Assembly (NCBI GenBank): GCA_963978545.1 | Contig: OZ021722.1 | Coordinates: 11,065,401 to 11,129,400 of the forward strand | DNA length: 64,000 nt | Source of the DNA: Linyphia triangularis | Lineage: Eukaryota > Arthropoda > Arachnida > Araneae > Linyphiidae | Direction of reading: 5' to 3' | Shown: positions 35,801 to 50,420 of the stretch, one piece after another | Position numbering within the stretch: position 1 is the first letter of the stretch | How the letters are laid out: every line of letters starts with the position of its first letter | Program-made: the position numbers and the translations under genes | The notes under the pieces: model-generated | Database searches by the model: none | What the model saw: the letters and a program-made list of their open reading frames with translations, nothing else | What the model was told of the DNA's origin: nothing

Positions 35801-36460
35801 AATGGCTCAAATGCTTTCAAAGTGTGATTTTAAGTTGGATATATTTTTATAGGCATTCTTGTACCAAATTTGAAATAAAAATCAGTATTATATTATCAAA
35901 AATTCCATTTTTTAAAAATCGTGAAATTTTTCATTATCGAGGGTATTGAATGGAAAATTTAATTTTTTAAAAATTGTTTTAAATTGCATTTTCTTTATCA
36001 AAAACACTTTATAAATTAAACTAAGTTCAAAATTTGGCAAACAAATCATTTTTGATAAGGTATATGAGAAGTTGAAATTTTGAAACGAAAGTGCTAAGGA
36101 ACTGTTTTTAAGTCGTATTATTACTTTGTTTTACTTCGATTTATAGGGCTAAAGTACCATTTTATAAGCAAATTATTTGATCAGAATGAAATCGGGTGAT
36201 GACTTTTATGATCCTAGACAACAAATTAAGGTTCAATTTTGAAAATTGAGAATTTGAGATTTGCCTTAGGATCGACAAGGCTAATGTATTTTTCTGCAAT
36301 AACTGCGTTTTGAGTAGTAAAATTTCACTTTAATGACGATTTGAAAGTGGAAATCGATTCGGGGGATGATTTCGGTTACCCTAGTTACAAAAAGATTGTA
36401 AAATTTTGAAAATTTAGAAATGTGAAACTTTCCATACGATAAACATGGGGGAAAGCAAAA
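26018..36460 (+). repeat. Higher-order repeat ABCD, 3481 bp, three copies
   Basis: The order A-B-C-D is repeated exactly: A at 26018, 29499, 32980; B at 26884, 30365, 33846; C at 27753, 31234, 34715; D at 28633, 32114, 35595. Unit lengths are 866, 869, 880 and 866, so the period is 3481 each time. Diagnostic variants are shared in register: TTTTTCGACAATAA in every C and ATAGGGCTAAAG in every D. The few differences seen include ACTTTAC/TAAATT in the third C, TTC/TTG in the third D and one change in the first A. Confidence 0.95.
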
Positions 36461-39088
36461 ATGAAATTTTTTGAAAGTGCCCTTTTTTGGACCAACTTTA
36501 GACCCACTTGTTATTTAGTTAGTGTTATAAAATTGGAATTGGAGATTCTCCTACAAATTAGCTTCAATTTCGCAAATGGGAAAAAATTTAGAAAATTTTA
36601 CTTTTTGGACAATAATTCATTGAAAAGTCCCCCATGTGTTTTAAAGGGGAATTGTATTTTCGAGAAAATGGCTCAAATGCTTTCAAAATGTGATTTTAAG
36701 TTGGATATATTTTTTATAGGCATTCTTGTACCAAATTTGAAATAAAAAAACAGTATTCTAAAAATCAAAAATTCTATTTTTTAAAAATCGTGAAATTTTT
36801 CACTTGCCAGGGTATTGAATTTAAAATTTCATTATTAACAAATTGTTTCAAATTGCATTTTCTTAATCAAAAACACTTTATAAATCAAACTAAGTTCAAA
36901 ATTTAGCAAACAAATCATTTTTGATAAGGTATATGAGAAGTTGAAATTTTGAAACGAAAGCGCTCAGGAACTGTTTTGAAGCCGTATTTTTACTTTGCAT
37001 TACTTCGATTTTGTGTGCTAAAGTACCATTTTATAAACAAATTATTTGATTAGAATGAAATCGGGTGATGACTTTTATGATCCTAGGCAACCAATTAAGG
37101 TTCAATTTTGAAAATTGAGAATTTGAGATTTGCCTTAGGATCGACAAGGCTAATGTATTTTTCTGCAATAACTGCGTTTTGAGTAGTAAAATTTCACTTT
37201 AATGACGATTTGAAAGTGGAAATCGATTCGGGTGATGATTTCGGTTACCCTAGTTACAAAAAGATTGTAAAATTTTGTAAATTTAGAAATGTAAAACTTT
37301 CCATACGATTAACATGGGGGAAAGCAAAAATGAAATTTTTTGAAAGTGCCCTTTTTTGGACCAACTTTAGACCCACTTGTTATTTAGTTAGTGTTATAAA
37401 ATTGGAATTGGAGATTCTCATACATTTTAGCTTCAATTTCTCAAATGGGAAAAAATTTAGAAAATTTTACTTTTTGGACAATAATTCATTGAAAAGTCCC
37501 CCATGTGTTTTAAAGGGGAATTGTATTTTCGAGAAAATGGCTCAAATGCTTTCAAAGTGTGATTTTATGTTTGATATATTTTTATAGGCATTCTTGTACC
37601 AAATTTGTAATAAAAATCAGTATTATATTATCAAAAATTCCATTTTTTAAAAATCGTGAAATTTTTCACTTTCGTGGGTATTGAATGGAAAATTTAATTT
37701 TTAAAAAATTGTTTTAAATTGCATTTTCTTTATCAAAAACACTTTATAAATTAAACTAAGTTCAAAATTTGGCAAACAAATTATGTTTGATAAGGTATAT
37801 GAAAAGTTGAAATTTTGAAACGAAAGTGCTAAGGAACTGTTTTTAAGTCGTTTTATTACTTTGTTTTACTTCGATTTATAGTGCTAAAGTACCATTTTAT
37901 AAGCAAATTATTTGATCAGAATGGAAATCGTGTGATGACTTTTATGATCCTAGACAACAAATTAAGGTTCATTTTTGAAAATTGAGAATTTGAGATTTGC
38001 CTTAGGATTGACAAGGCTAATGTATTTTCAAAGGGATTTAACGACTTTTTTTCTGCAGTAACTGGGTTTTGAGTAGTAAAATTTCACTTTAATGACGATT
38101 TAAAAATGGAAATCGATTCGGGTGATGATTTCGGTTACCCTAGTTACAAAAAGATTGTAAAATTTTGAAAATTTAGAAATGTGAAACTTTCCATACGATA
38201 AACATGGGGGAAAGCAAAAATGGAATTTTTTGAAAGTGCCCTTTTTTGGACCAACTTTAGACCCACTTGTTATTTAGTTAGTGTTATAAAATTGGAATTG
38301 GAGATTCTCCTACAAATTAGCTTCAATTTCGCAAATGGGAAAAAATTTAGAAAATTTTACTTTTTGGACAATAATTCATTGAAAAGTCCCCCATGTGTTT
38401 TAAAGGGGAATTGTATTTTCGAGAAAATGGCTCAAATGCTTTCAAAATGTGATTTTAAGTTGGATATATTTTTTATAGGCATTCTTGTACCAAATTTGAA
38501 ATAAAAAAACAGTATTCTAAAAATCAAAAATTCTATTTTTTAAAAATCGTGAAATTTTTCACTTTCGAGGGTATTGAATGGAAAATTTAATTTTTAAAAA
38601 ATTGTTTTAAATTGCATTTTCTTTATCAAAAACACTTTATAAATTAAACTAAGTTCAAAATTTGGCAAACAAATCATTTTTGATAAGGTATATGAGAAGT
38701 TGAAATTTTGAAACGAAAGTGCTAAGGAACTGTTTTTAAGTCGTATTATTACTTTGTTTTACTTCGATTTATAGTGCTAAAGTACCATTTTATAAGCAAA
38801 TTATTTGATCAGAATGAAATCGGGTGATGACTTTTATGATCCTAGACAACAAATTAAGGTTCAATTTTGAAAATTGAGAATTTGAGATTTGCCTTAGGAT
38901 CGACAAGGCTAATGTATTTTTCTGCAATAACTGCGTTTTGAGTAGTAAAATTTCACTTTAATGACGATTTGAAAGTGGAAATCGATTCGGGGGATGATTT
39001 CGGTTACCCTAGTTACAAAAAGATTGTAAAATTTTGAAAATTTAGAAATGTGAAATTTTCCATACGATAAACATGGGGGAAAGCAAAA
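36461..39088 (+). repeat. Array segment B-C-G after the ABCD block
   Basis: Monomers B (36461), C (37330) and G (38220) follow the third D without an A, so the tetramer register breaks here. The C at 37330 lacks the TTTTTCGAC marker of the three preceding C units. Confidence 0.8.
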
Positions 39089-42000
39089 ATGAAATTTTTT
39101 GAAAGTGATCTTTTTTGGACCAACTTTAGACCCACTTGTTATTTAGTTAGTGTTATAAAATTGGAATTGGAGATTCTCCTACATTTTAGCTTCAATTTTT
39201 CAAATGGGAAAAAATTTAGAAAATTTTACTTTTTGGACAATAATTCATTGAAAAGTCCCCCATGTGTTTTAAAGGGGAATTGTATTTTCGAGAAAATGGC
39301 TCAAATGCTTTCAAAGTGTGATTTTAAGTTGGATATATTTTTATAGGCATTCTTGTACCAAATTTGAAATAAAAATCAGTATTATATTATCAAAAATTCC
39401 ATTTTTTAAAAATCGTGAAATTTTTCATTATCGAGGGTATTGAATGGAAAATTTAATTTTTAAAAAATTGTTTTAAATTGCATTTTCTTTATCAAAAACA
39501 CTTTATAAATTAAACTAAGTTCAAAATTTGGCAAACAAATCATTTTTGATAAGGTATATGAGAAGTTGAAATTTTGAAACGAAAGCGCTCAGGAACTGTT
39601 TTGAAGCCGTATTTTTACTTTGCATTACTTCGATTTTGTGTGCTAAAGTACCATTTTATAAACAAATTATTTGATTAGAATGAAATCGGGTGATGACTTT
39701 TATGATCCTAGGCAACCAATTAAGGTTCAATTTTGAAAATTGAGAATTTGAGATTTGCCTTAGGATCGACAAGGCTAATGTATTTTTCTGCAATAACTGC
39801 GTTTTGAGTAGTAAAATTTCACTTTAATGACGATTTGAAAGTGGAAATCGATTCGGGTGATGATTTCGGTTACCCTAGTTACAAAAAGATTGTAAAATTT
39901 TGTAAATTTAGAAATGTAAAACTTTCCATACGATTAACATGGGGGAAAGCAAAAATGAAATTTTTTGAAAGTGCCCTTTTTTGGACCAACTTTAGACCCA
40001 CTTGTTATTTAGTTAGTGTTATAAAATTGGAATTGGAGATTCTCATACATTTTAGCTTCAATTTCTCAAATGGGAAAAAATTTAGAAAATTTTACTTTTT
40101 GGACAATAATTCATTGAAAAGTCCCCCATGTGTTTTAAAGGGGAATTGTATTTTCGAGAAAATGGCTCAAATGCTTTCAAAGTGTGATTTTATGTTTGAT
40201 ATATTTTTATAGGCATTCTTGTACCAAATTTGTAATAAAAATCAGTATTATATTATCAAAAATTCCATTTTTTAAAAATCGTGAAATTTTTCACTTTCGT
40301 GGGTATTGAATGGAAAATTTAATTTTTAAAAAATTGTTTTAAATTGCATTTTCTTTATCAGAAACACTTTATAAATTAAACTAAGTTCAAAATTTGGCAA
40401 ACAAATTATGTTTGATAAGGTATATGAAAAGTTGAAATTTTGAAACGAAAGTGCTAAGGAACTGTTTTTAAGTCGTTTTATTACTTTGTTTTACTTCGAT
40501 TTATAGTGCTAAAGTACCATTTTATAAGCAAATTATTTGATCAGAATGAAATCGGGTGATGACTTTTATGATCTTAGACAACCAATTAAGGTTCAATTTT
40601 GAAATTTGAGATTTGCCTTAAGATTGTCAAGGCTAATGTATTTTCAAAGGGATTTAACGACTTTTTTTCTGCAGTAACTGGGTTTTGAGTAGTAAAATTT
40701 CACTTTAATGACGATTTGAAAGTGGAAATCGATTCGGGTGATGATTTCGGTTACCCTAGTTACAAAAAGATTGTAAAATTTTGAAAATTTAGAAATGTGA
40801 AACTTTCCATACGGTAAACATGGGGGAAAGCAAAAATGAAATTTTTTGAAAGTGCCCTTTTTTTGGACCAAATTTAGACACACTTGTTATTTAGTTAGTG
40901 TTATAAAATTGGAATTGGAGATTCTCCTACATATTAGCTTCAATTTCTCAAATGGGAAAAAATTTAGAAAATTTTACTTTTTGGACAATAATTCATTGAA
41001 AAGTCCCCCATGTGTTTTAAAGGGGAATTGTATTTTCGAGAAAATGGCTCAAATGCTTTCAAAATGTGATTTTAAGTTGGATATATTTTTTATAGGCATT
41101 CTTGTACCAAATTTGAAATAAAAATCAGTATTATATTATCAAAAATTCCATTTTTTAAAAATCGTGAAATTTTTCATTATCGAGGGTATTGAATGGAAAA
41201 TTTAATTTTTAAAAAATTGTTTTAAATTGCATTTTCTTTATCAAAAACACTTTATAAATTAAACTAAGTTCAAAATTTGGCAAACAAATCATTTTTGATA
41301 AGGTATATGAGAAGTTGAAATTTTGAAACGAAAGTGCTAAGGAACTGTTTTTAAGTCGTATTATTACTTTGTTTTACTTCGATTTATAGTGCTAAAGTAC
41401 CATTTTATAAGCAAATTATTTGATCAGAATGAAATCGGGTGATGACTTTTATGATCCTAGACAACAAATTAAGGTTCAATTTTGAAAATTGAGAATTTGA
41501 GATTTGCCTTAGGATCGACAAGGCTAATGTATTTTTCTGCAATAACTGCGTTTTGAGTAGTAAAATTTCACTTTAATGACGATTTGAAAGTGGAAATCGA
41601 TTCGGGGGATGATTTCGGTTACCCTAGTTACAAAAAGATTGTAAAATTTTGAAAATTTAGAAATGTGAAATTTTCCATACGATAAACATGGGGGAAAGCA
41701 AAAATGAAATTTTTTGAAAGTGATCTTTTTTGGACCAACTTTAGACCCACTTGTTATTTAGTTAGTGTTATAAAATTGGAATTGGAGATTCTCCTACATT
41801 TTAGCTTCAATTTTTCAAATGGGAAAAAATTTAGAAAATTTTACTTTTTGGACAATAATTCATTGAAAAGTCCCCCATGTGTTTTAAAGGGGAATTGTAT
41901 TTTCGAGAAAATGGCTCAAATGCTTTCAAAGTGTGATTTTAAGTTGGATATATTTTTATAGGCATTCTTGTACCAAATTTGAAATAAAAATCAGTATTAT

Positions 42001-44320
42001 ATTATCAAAAATTCCATTTTTTAAAAATCGTGAAATTTTTCATTATCGAGGGTATTGAATGGAAAATTTAATTTTTAAAAAATTGTTTTAAATTGCATTT
42101 TCTTTATCAAAAACACTTTATAAATTAAACTAAGTTCAAAATTTGGCAAACAAATCATTTTTGATAAGGTATATGAGAAGTTGAAATTTTGAAACGAAAG
42201 CGCTCAGGAACTGTTTTGAAGCCGTATTTTTACTTTGCATTACTTCGATTTTGTGTGCTAAAGTACCATTTTATAAACAAATTATTTGATTAGAATGAAA
42301 TCGGGTGATGACTTTTATGATCCTAGGCAACCAATTAAGGTTCAATTTTGAAAATTGAGAATTTGAGATTTGCCTTAGGATCGACAAGGCTAATGTATTT
42401 TTCTGCAATAACTGCGTTTTGAGTAGTAAAATTTCACTTTAATGACGATTTGAAAGTGGAAATCGATTCGGGTGATGATTTCGGTTACCCTAGTTACAAA
42501 AAGATTGTAAAATTTTGTAAATTTAGAAATGTAAAACTTTCCATACGATTAACATGGGGGAAAGCAAAAATGAAATTTTTTGAAAGTGCCCTTTTTTGGA
42601 CCAACTTTAGACCCACTTGTTATTTAGTTAGTGTTATAAAATTGGAATTGGAGATTCTCATACATTTTAGCTTCAATTTCTCAAATGGGAAAAAATTTAG
42701 AAAATTTTACTTTTTGGACAATAATTCATTGAAAAGTCCCCCATGTGTTTTAAAGGGGAATTGTATTTTCGAGAAAATGGCTCAAATGCTTTCAAAGTGT
42801 GATTTTATGTTTGATATATTTTTATAGGCATTCTTGTACCAAATTTGTAATAAAAATCAGTATTATATTATCAAAAATTCCATTTTTTAAAAATCGTGAA
42901 ATTTTTCACTTTCGTGGGTATTGAATGGAAAATTTAATTTTTAAAAAATTGTTTTAAATTGCATTTTCTTTATCAGAAACACTTTATAAATTAAACTAAG
43001 TTCAAAATTTGGCAAACAAATTATGTTTGATAAGGTATATGAAAAGTTGAAATTTTGAAACGAAAGTGCTAAGGAACTGTTTTTAAGTCGTTTTATTACT
43101 TTGTTTTACTTCGATTTATAGTGCTAAAGTACCATTTTATAAGCAAATTATTTGATCAGAATGAAATCGGGTGATGACTTTTATGATCTTAGACAACCAA
43201 TTAAGGTTCAATTTTGAAATTTGAGATTTGCCTTAAGATTGTCAAGGCTAATGTATTTTCAAAGGGATTTAACGACTTTTTTTCTGCAGTAACTGGGTTT
43301 TGAGTAGTAAAATTTCACTTTAATGACGATTTGAAAGTGGAAATCGATTCGGGTGATGATTTCGGTTACCCTAGTTACAAAAAGATTGTAAAATTTTGAA
43401 AATTTAGAAATGTGAAACTTTCCATACGGTAAACATGGGGGAAAGCAAAAATGAAATTTTTTGAAAGTGCCCTTTTTTTGGACCAAATTTAGACACACTT
43501 GTTATTTAGTTAGTGTTATAAAATTGGAATTGGAGATTCTCCTACATATTAGCTTCAATTTCTCAAATGGGAAAAAATTTAGAAAATTTTACTTTTTGGA
43601 CAATAATTCATTGAAAAGTCCCCCATGTGTTTTAAAGGGGAATTGTATTTTCGAGAAAATGGCTCAAATGCTTTCAAAATGTGATTTTAAGTTGGATATA
43701 TTTTTTATAGGCATTCTTGTACCAAATTTGAAATAAAAAAACAGTATTCTAAAAATCAAAAATTCTATTTTTTAAAAATCGTGAAATTTTTCACTTTCGA
43801 GGGTATTGAATGGAAAATTTAATTTTTAAAAAATTGTTTTAAATTGCATTTTCTTTATCAAAAACACTTTATAAATTAAACTAAGTTCAAAATTTGGCAA
43901 ACAAATTATGTTTGATAAGGTATATGAGAAGTTGAAATTTTGAAACGAAAGTTCTAAGGAACTGTTTTTAAGTCGTATTATTACTTTGTTTTACTTCGAT
44001 TTATAGTGCTAAAGTACCATTTTATAAGCAAATTATTTGATCAGAATGAAATCGTGTGATGACTTTTATGATCCTAGACAACAAATTAAGGTTCATTTTT
44101 GAAAATTGAGAATTTGAGATTTGCCTTAGGATCGACAAGGCTAATGTATTTTTCTGCAATAACTGCGTTTTGAGTAGTAAAATTTCACTTTAATGACGAT
44201 TTGAAAGTGGAAATCGATTCGGGGGATGATTTCGGTTACCCTAGTTACAAAAAGATTGTAAAATTTTGAAAATTTAGAAATGTGAAACTTTCCATACGAT
44301 AAACATGGGGGAAAGCAAAA
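39089..44320 (+). repeat. Higher-order repeat ACE, 2615 bp, two copies
   Basis: Order A (39089, 41704), C (39955, 42570), E (40836, 43451) with period 2615. Shared markers include GTGAAATTTTCCATACG before both A units and GATCTTAGACAACC before both E units. The second E differs in its 3' half, having the AACAGTATTCTAAAAATC state where the first has ATCAGTATTATATTATC. Confidence 0.9.
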
Positions 44321-47300
44321 ATGAAATTTTTTTAAAGTGATCTTTTTTGTACCAACTTTAGACCCACTTGTTATTTAGTTAGTGTTATAAAATTGGAATT
44401 GGAGATTCTCCTACATTTTAGCTTCAATTTTTCAAATGGGAAAAAATTTAGAAAATTTTACTTTTTGGACAATAATTCATTGAAAAGTCCCCCATGTGTT
44501 TTAAAGGGGAATTGTATTTTCGAGAAAATGGCTCAAATGCTTTCAAAGTGTGATTTTAAGTTGGATATATTTTTATAGGCATTCTTGTACCAAATTTGAA
44601 ATAAAAATCAGTATTATATTATCAAAAATTCCATTTTTTAAAAATCGTGAAATTTTTCATTATCGAGGGTATTGAATGGAAAATTTAATTTTTAAAAAAT
44701 TGTTTTAAATTGCATTTTCTTTATCAAAAACACTTTATAAATTAAACTAAGTTCAAAATTTGGCAAACAAATCATTTTTGATAAGGTATATGAGAAGTTG
44801 AAATTTTGAAACGAAAGTGCTAAGGAACTGTTTTTAAGTCGTATTATTACTTTGTTTTACTTCGATTTATAGTGCTAAAGTACCATTTTATAAGCAAATT
44901 ATTTGATCAGAATGAAATCGGGTGATGACTTTTATGATCCTAGACAACAAATTAAGGTTCAATTTTGAAAATTGAGAATTTGAGATTTGCCTTAGGATCG
45001 ACAAGGCTAATGTATTTTTCTGCAATAACTGCGTTTTGAGTAGTAAAATTTCACTTTAATGACGATTTGAAAGTGGAAATCGATTCGGGGGATGATTTCG
45101 GTTACCCTAGTTACAAAAAGATTGTAAAATTTTGAAAATTTAGAAATGTGAAATTTTCCATACGATAAACATGGGGGAAAGCAAAAATGAAATTTTTTGA
45201 AAGTGATCTTTTTTGGACCAACTTTAGACCCACTTGTTATTTAGTTAGTGTTATAAAATTGGAATTGGAGATTCTCCTACATTTTAGCTTCAATTTTTCA
45301 AATGGGAAAAAATTTAGAAAATTTTACTTTTTGGACAATAATTCATTGAAAAGTCCCCCATGTGTTTTAAAGGGGAATTGTATTTTCGAGAAAATGGCTC
45401 AAATGCTTTCAAAGTGTGATTTTAAGTTGGATATATTTTTATAGGCATTCTTGTACCAAATTTGAAATAAAAATCAGTATTATATTATCAAAAATTCCAT
45501 TTTTTAAAAATCGTGAAATTTTTCATTATCGAGGGTATTGAATGGAAAATTTAATTTTTAAAAAATTGTTTTAAATTGCATTTTCTTTATCAAAAACACT
45601 TTATAAATTAAACTAAGTTCAAAATTTGGCAAACAAATCATTTTTGATAAGGTATATGAGAAGTTGAAATTTTGAAACGAAAGCGCTCAGGAACTGTTTT
45701 GAAGCCGTATTTTTACTTTGCATTACTTCGATTTTGTGTGCTAAAGTACCATTTTATAAACAAATTATTTGATTAGAATGAAATCGGGTGATGACTTTTA
45801 TGATCCTAGGCAACCAATTAAGGTTCAATTTTGAAAATTGAGAATTTGAGATTTGCCTTAGGATCGACAAGGCTAATGTATTTTTCTGCAATAACTGCGT
45901 TTTGAGTAGTAAAATTTCACTTTAATGACGATTTGAAAGTGGAAATCGATTCGGGGGATGATTTCGGTTACCCTAGTTACAAAAAGATTGTAAAATTTTG
46001 AAAATTTAGAAATGTGAAACTTTCCATACGATAAACATGGGGGAAAGCAAAAATGAAATTTTTTGAAAGTGATCTTTTTTGGACCAACTTTAGACCCACT
46101 TGTTATTTAGTTAGTGTTATAAAATTGGAATTGGAGATTCTCCTACATTTTAGCTTCAATTTTTCAAATGGGAAAAAATTTAGAAAATTTTACTTTTTGG
46201 ACAATAATTCATTGAAAAGTCCCCCATGTGTTTTAAAGGGGAATTGTATTTTCGAGAAAATGGCTCAAATGCTTTCAAAGTGTGATTTTATGTTTGATAT
46301 ATTTTTATAGGCATTCTTGTACCAAATTTGTAATAAAAATCAGTATTATATTATCAAAAATTCCATTTTTTAAAAATCGTGAAATTTTTCACTTTCGTGG
46401 GTATTGAATGGAAAATTTAATTTTTAAAAAATTGTTTTAAATTGCATTTTCTTTATCAGAAACACTTTATAAATTAAACTAAGTTCAAAATTTGGCAAAC
46501 AAATTATGTTTGATAAGGTATATGAAAAGTTGAAATTTTGAAACGAAAGTGCTAAGGAACTGTTTTTAAGTCGTTTTATTACTTTGTTTTACTTCGATTT
46601 ATAGTGCTAAAGTACCATTTTATAAGCAAATTATTTGATCAGAATGAAATCGGGTGATGACTTTTATGATCTTAGACAACCAATTAAGGTTCAATTTTGA
46701 AATTTGAGATTTGCCTTAAGATTGTCAAGGCTAATGTATTTTCAAAGGGATTTAACGACTTTTTTTCTGCAGTAACTGGGTTTTGAGTAGTAAAATTTCA
46801 CTTTAATGACGATTTGAAAGTGGAAATCGATTCGGGTGATGATTTCGGTTACCCTAGTTACAAAAAGATTGTAAAATTTTGAAAATTTAGAAATGTGAAA
46901 CTTTCCATACGGTAAACATGGGGGAAAGCAAAAATGAAATTTTTTGAAAGTGCCCTTTTTTTGGACCAAATTTAGACACACTTGTTATTTAGTTAGTGTT
47001 ATAAAATTGGAATTGGAGATTCTCCTACATATTAGCTTCAATTTCTCAAATGGGAAAAAATTTAGAAAATTTTACTTTTTGGACAATAATTCATTGAAAA
47101 GTCCCCCATGTGTTTTAAAGGGGAATTGTATTTTCGAGAAAATGGCTCAAATGCTTTCAAAATGTGATTTTAAGTTGGATATATTTTTTATAGGCATTCT
47201 TGTACCAAATTTGAAATAAAAAAACAGTATTCTAAAAATCAAAAATTCTATTTTTTAAAAATCGTGAAATTTTTCACTTTCGAGGGTATTGAATGGAAAA

Positions 47301-50300
47301 TTTAATTTTTAAAAAATTGTTTTAAATTGCATTTTCTTTATCAAAAACACTTTATAAATTAAACTAAGTTCAAAATTTGGCAAACAAATTATGTTTGATA
47401 AGGTATATGAGAAGTTGAAATTTTGAAACGAAAGTTCTAAGGAACTGTTTTTAAGTCGTATTATTACTTTGTTTTACTTCGATTTATAGTGCTAAAGTAC
47501 CATTTTATAAGCAAATTATTTGATCAGAATGAAATCGTGTGATGACTTTTATGATCCTAGACAACAAATTAAGGTTCATTTTTGAAAATTGAGAATTTGA
47601 GATTTGCCTTAGGATCGACAAGGCTAATGTATTTTTCTGCAATAACTGCGTTTTGAGTAGTAAAATTTCACTTTAATGACGATTTGAAAGTGGAAATCGA
47701 TTCGGGGGATGATTTCGGTTACCCTAGTTACAAAAAGATTGTAAAATTTTGAAAATTTAGAAATGTGAAACTTTCCATACGATAAACATGGGGGAAAGCA
47801 AAAATGAAATTTTTTTAAAGTGATCTTTTTTGTACCAACTTTAGACCCACTTGTTATTTAGTTAGTGTTATAAAATTGGAATTGGAGATTCTCCTACATT
47901 TTAGCTTCAATTTTTCAAATGGGAAAAAATTTAGAAAATTTTACTTTTTGGACAATAATTCATTGAAAAGTCCCCCATGTGTTTTAAAGGGGAATTGTAT
48001 TTTCGAGAAAATGGCTCAAATGCTTTCAAAGTGTGATTTTAAGTTGGATATATTTTTATAGGCATTCTTGTACCAAATTTGAAATAAAAATCAGTATTAT
48101 ATTATCAAAAATTCCATTTTTTAAAAATCGTGAAATTTTTCATTATCGAGGGTATTGAATGGAAAATTTAATTTTTAAAAAATTGTTTTAAATTGCATTT
48201 TCTTTATCAAAAACACTTTATAAATTAAACTAAGTTCAAAATTTGGCAAACAAATCATTTTTGATAAGGTATATGAGAAGTTGAAATTTTGAAACGAAAG
48301 TGCTAAGGAACTGTTTTTAAGTCGTATTATTACTTTGTTTTACTTCGATTTATAGTGCTAAAGTACCATTTTATAAGCAAATTATTTGATCAGAATGAAA
48401 TCGGGTGATGACTTTTATGATCCTAGACAACAAATTAAGGTTCAATTTTGAAAATTGAGAATTTGAGATTTGCCTTAGGATCGACAAGGCTAATGTATTT
48501 TTCTGCAATAACTGCGTTTTGAGTAGTAAAATTTCACTTTAATGACGATTTGAAAGTGGAAATCGATTCGGGGGATGATTTCGGTTACCCTAGTTACAAA
48601 AAGATTGTAAAATTTTGAAAATTTAGAAATGTGAAACTTTCCATACGATAAACATGGGGGAAAGCAAAAATGAAATTTTTTGAAAGTGATCTTTTTTGGA
48701 CCAACTTTAGACCCACTTGTTATTTAGTTAGTGTTATAAAATTGGAATTGGAGATTCTCCTACATTTTAGCTTCAATTTTTCAAATGGGAAAAAATTTAG
48801 AAAATTTTACTTTTTGGACAATAATTCATTGAAAAGTCCCCCATGTGTTTTAAAGGGGAATTGTATTTTCGAGAAAATGGCTCAAATGCTTTCAAAGTGT
48901 GATTTTAAGTTGGATATATTTTTATAGGCATTCTTGTACCAAATTTGAAATAAAAATCAGTATTATATTATCAAAAATTCCATTTTTTAAAAATCGTGAA
49001 ATTTTTCATTATCGAGGGTATTGAATGGAAAATTTAATTTTTAAAAAATTGTTTTAAATTGCATTTTCTTTATCAGAAACACTTTATAAATTAAACTAAG
49101 TTCAAAATTTGGCAAACAAATTATGTTTGATAAGGTATATGAAAAGTTGAAATTTTGAAACGAAAGTGCTAAGGAACTGTTTTTAAGTCGTTTTATTACT
49201 TTGTTTTACTTCGATTTATAGTGCTAAAGTACCATTTTATAAGCAAATTATTTGATCAGAATGAAATCGGGTGATGACTTTTATGATCCTAGACAACCAA
49301 TTAAGGTTCAATTTTGAAATTTGAGATTTGCCTTAAGATTGTCAAGGCTAATGTATTTTCAAAGGGATTTAACGACTTTTTTTCTGCAGTAACTGGGTTT
49401 TGAGTAGTAAAATTTCACTTTAATGACGATTTGAAAGTAGAAATCGATTCGGGTGATGATTTCGGTTACCCTAGTTACAAAAAGATTGTAAAATTTTGAA
49501 AATTTAGAAATGTGAAACTTTCCATACGGTAAACATGGGGGAAAGCAAAAATGAAATTTTTTGAAAGTGCCCTTTTTTTGGACCAAATTTAGACACACTT
49601 GTTATTTAGTTAGTGTTATAAAATTGGAATTGGAGATTCTCCTACATATTAGCTTCAATTTCTCAAATGGGAAAAAATTTAGAAAATTTTACTTTTTGGA
49701 CAATAATTCATTGAAAAGTCCCCCATGTGTTTTAAAGGGGAATTGTATTTTCGAGAAAATGGCTCAAATGCTTTCAAAATGTGATTTTAATTTGGATATA
49801 TTTTTTATAGGCATTCTTGTACCAAATTTGAAATAAAAAAACAGTATTCTAAAAATCAAAAATTCTATTTTTTAAAAATCGTGAAATTTTTCACTTGCTA
49901 GGGTATTGAATTTAAAATTTCATTTTTAACAAATTGTTTCAAATTGCATTTTCTTAATCAAAAACACTTTATAAATCAAACTAAGTTCAAAATTTAGCAA
50001 ACAAATCATTTTTGATAAGGTATTTGAGAAGTTGAAATTTTGAAACGAAAGCGCTCAGGAACTGTTTTGAAGCCGAATTTTTACTTTGCATTACTTCGAT
50101 TTTGTGTGCTAAAGTACCATTTTATAAACAAATTATTTGATTAGAATGATATCGGGTGATGACATTTATGATCCTAGGCAACCAATTAAGGTTCAATTTT
50201 GAAAATTGAGAATTTGAGATTTGCCTTAGGATCGACAAGGCTAATGTATTTTTCTGCAGTAACTGGGTTTTGAGTAGTAAAATTTCACTTTAATGACGAT

Positions 50301-50420
50301 TTGAAAGTGGAAATCGATTCGGGTGATGATTTCGGTTACCCTAGTTACAAAAAGATTGTAAAATTTTGAAAATTTAGAAATGTGAAACTTTCCATACGAT
50401 AAACATGGGGGAAAGCAAAA
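43451..50420 (+). repeat. Higher-order repeat E-F-A-A', 3483 bp, one full and one partial copy
   Basis: E at 43451 and 46934, F at 44321 and 47804 and A at 45187 and 48670 are each 3483 bases apart. A' at 46053 (type A joined to the GATTTTATGTTTGATA 3' state) is not repeated; an E at 49551 follows the second A instead. Both F units share a start disrupted by ATTTTTTTAAAG and a GTACCAAC change found in no other monomer seen. Confidence 0.9.
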
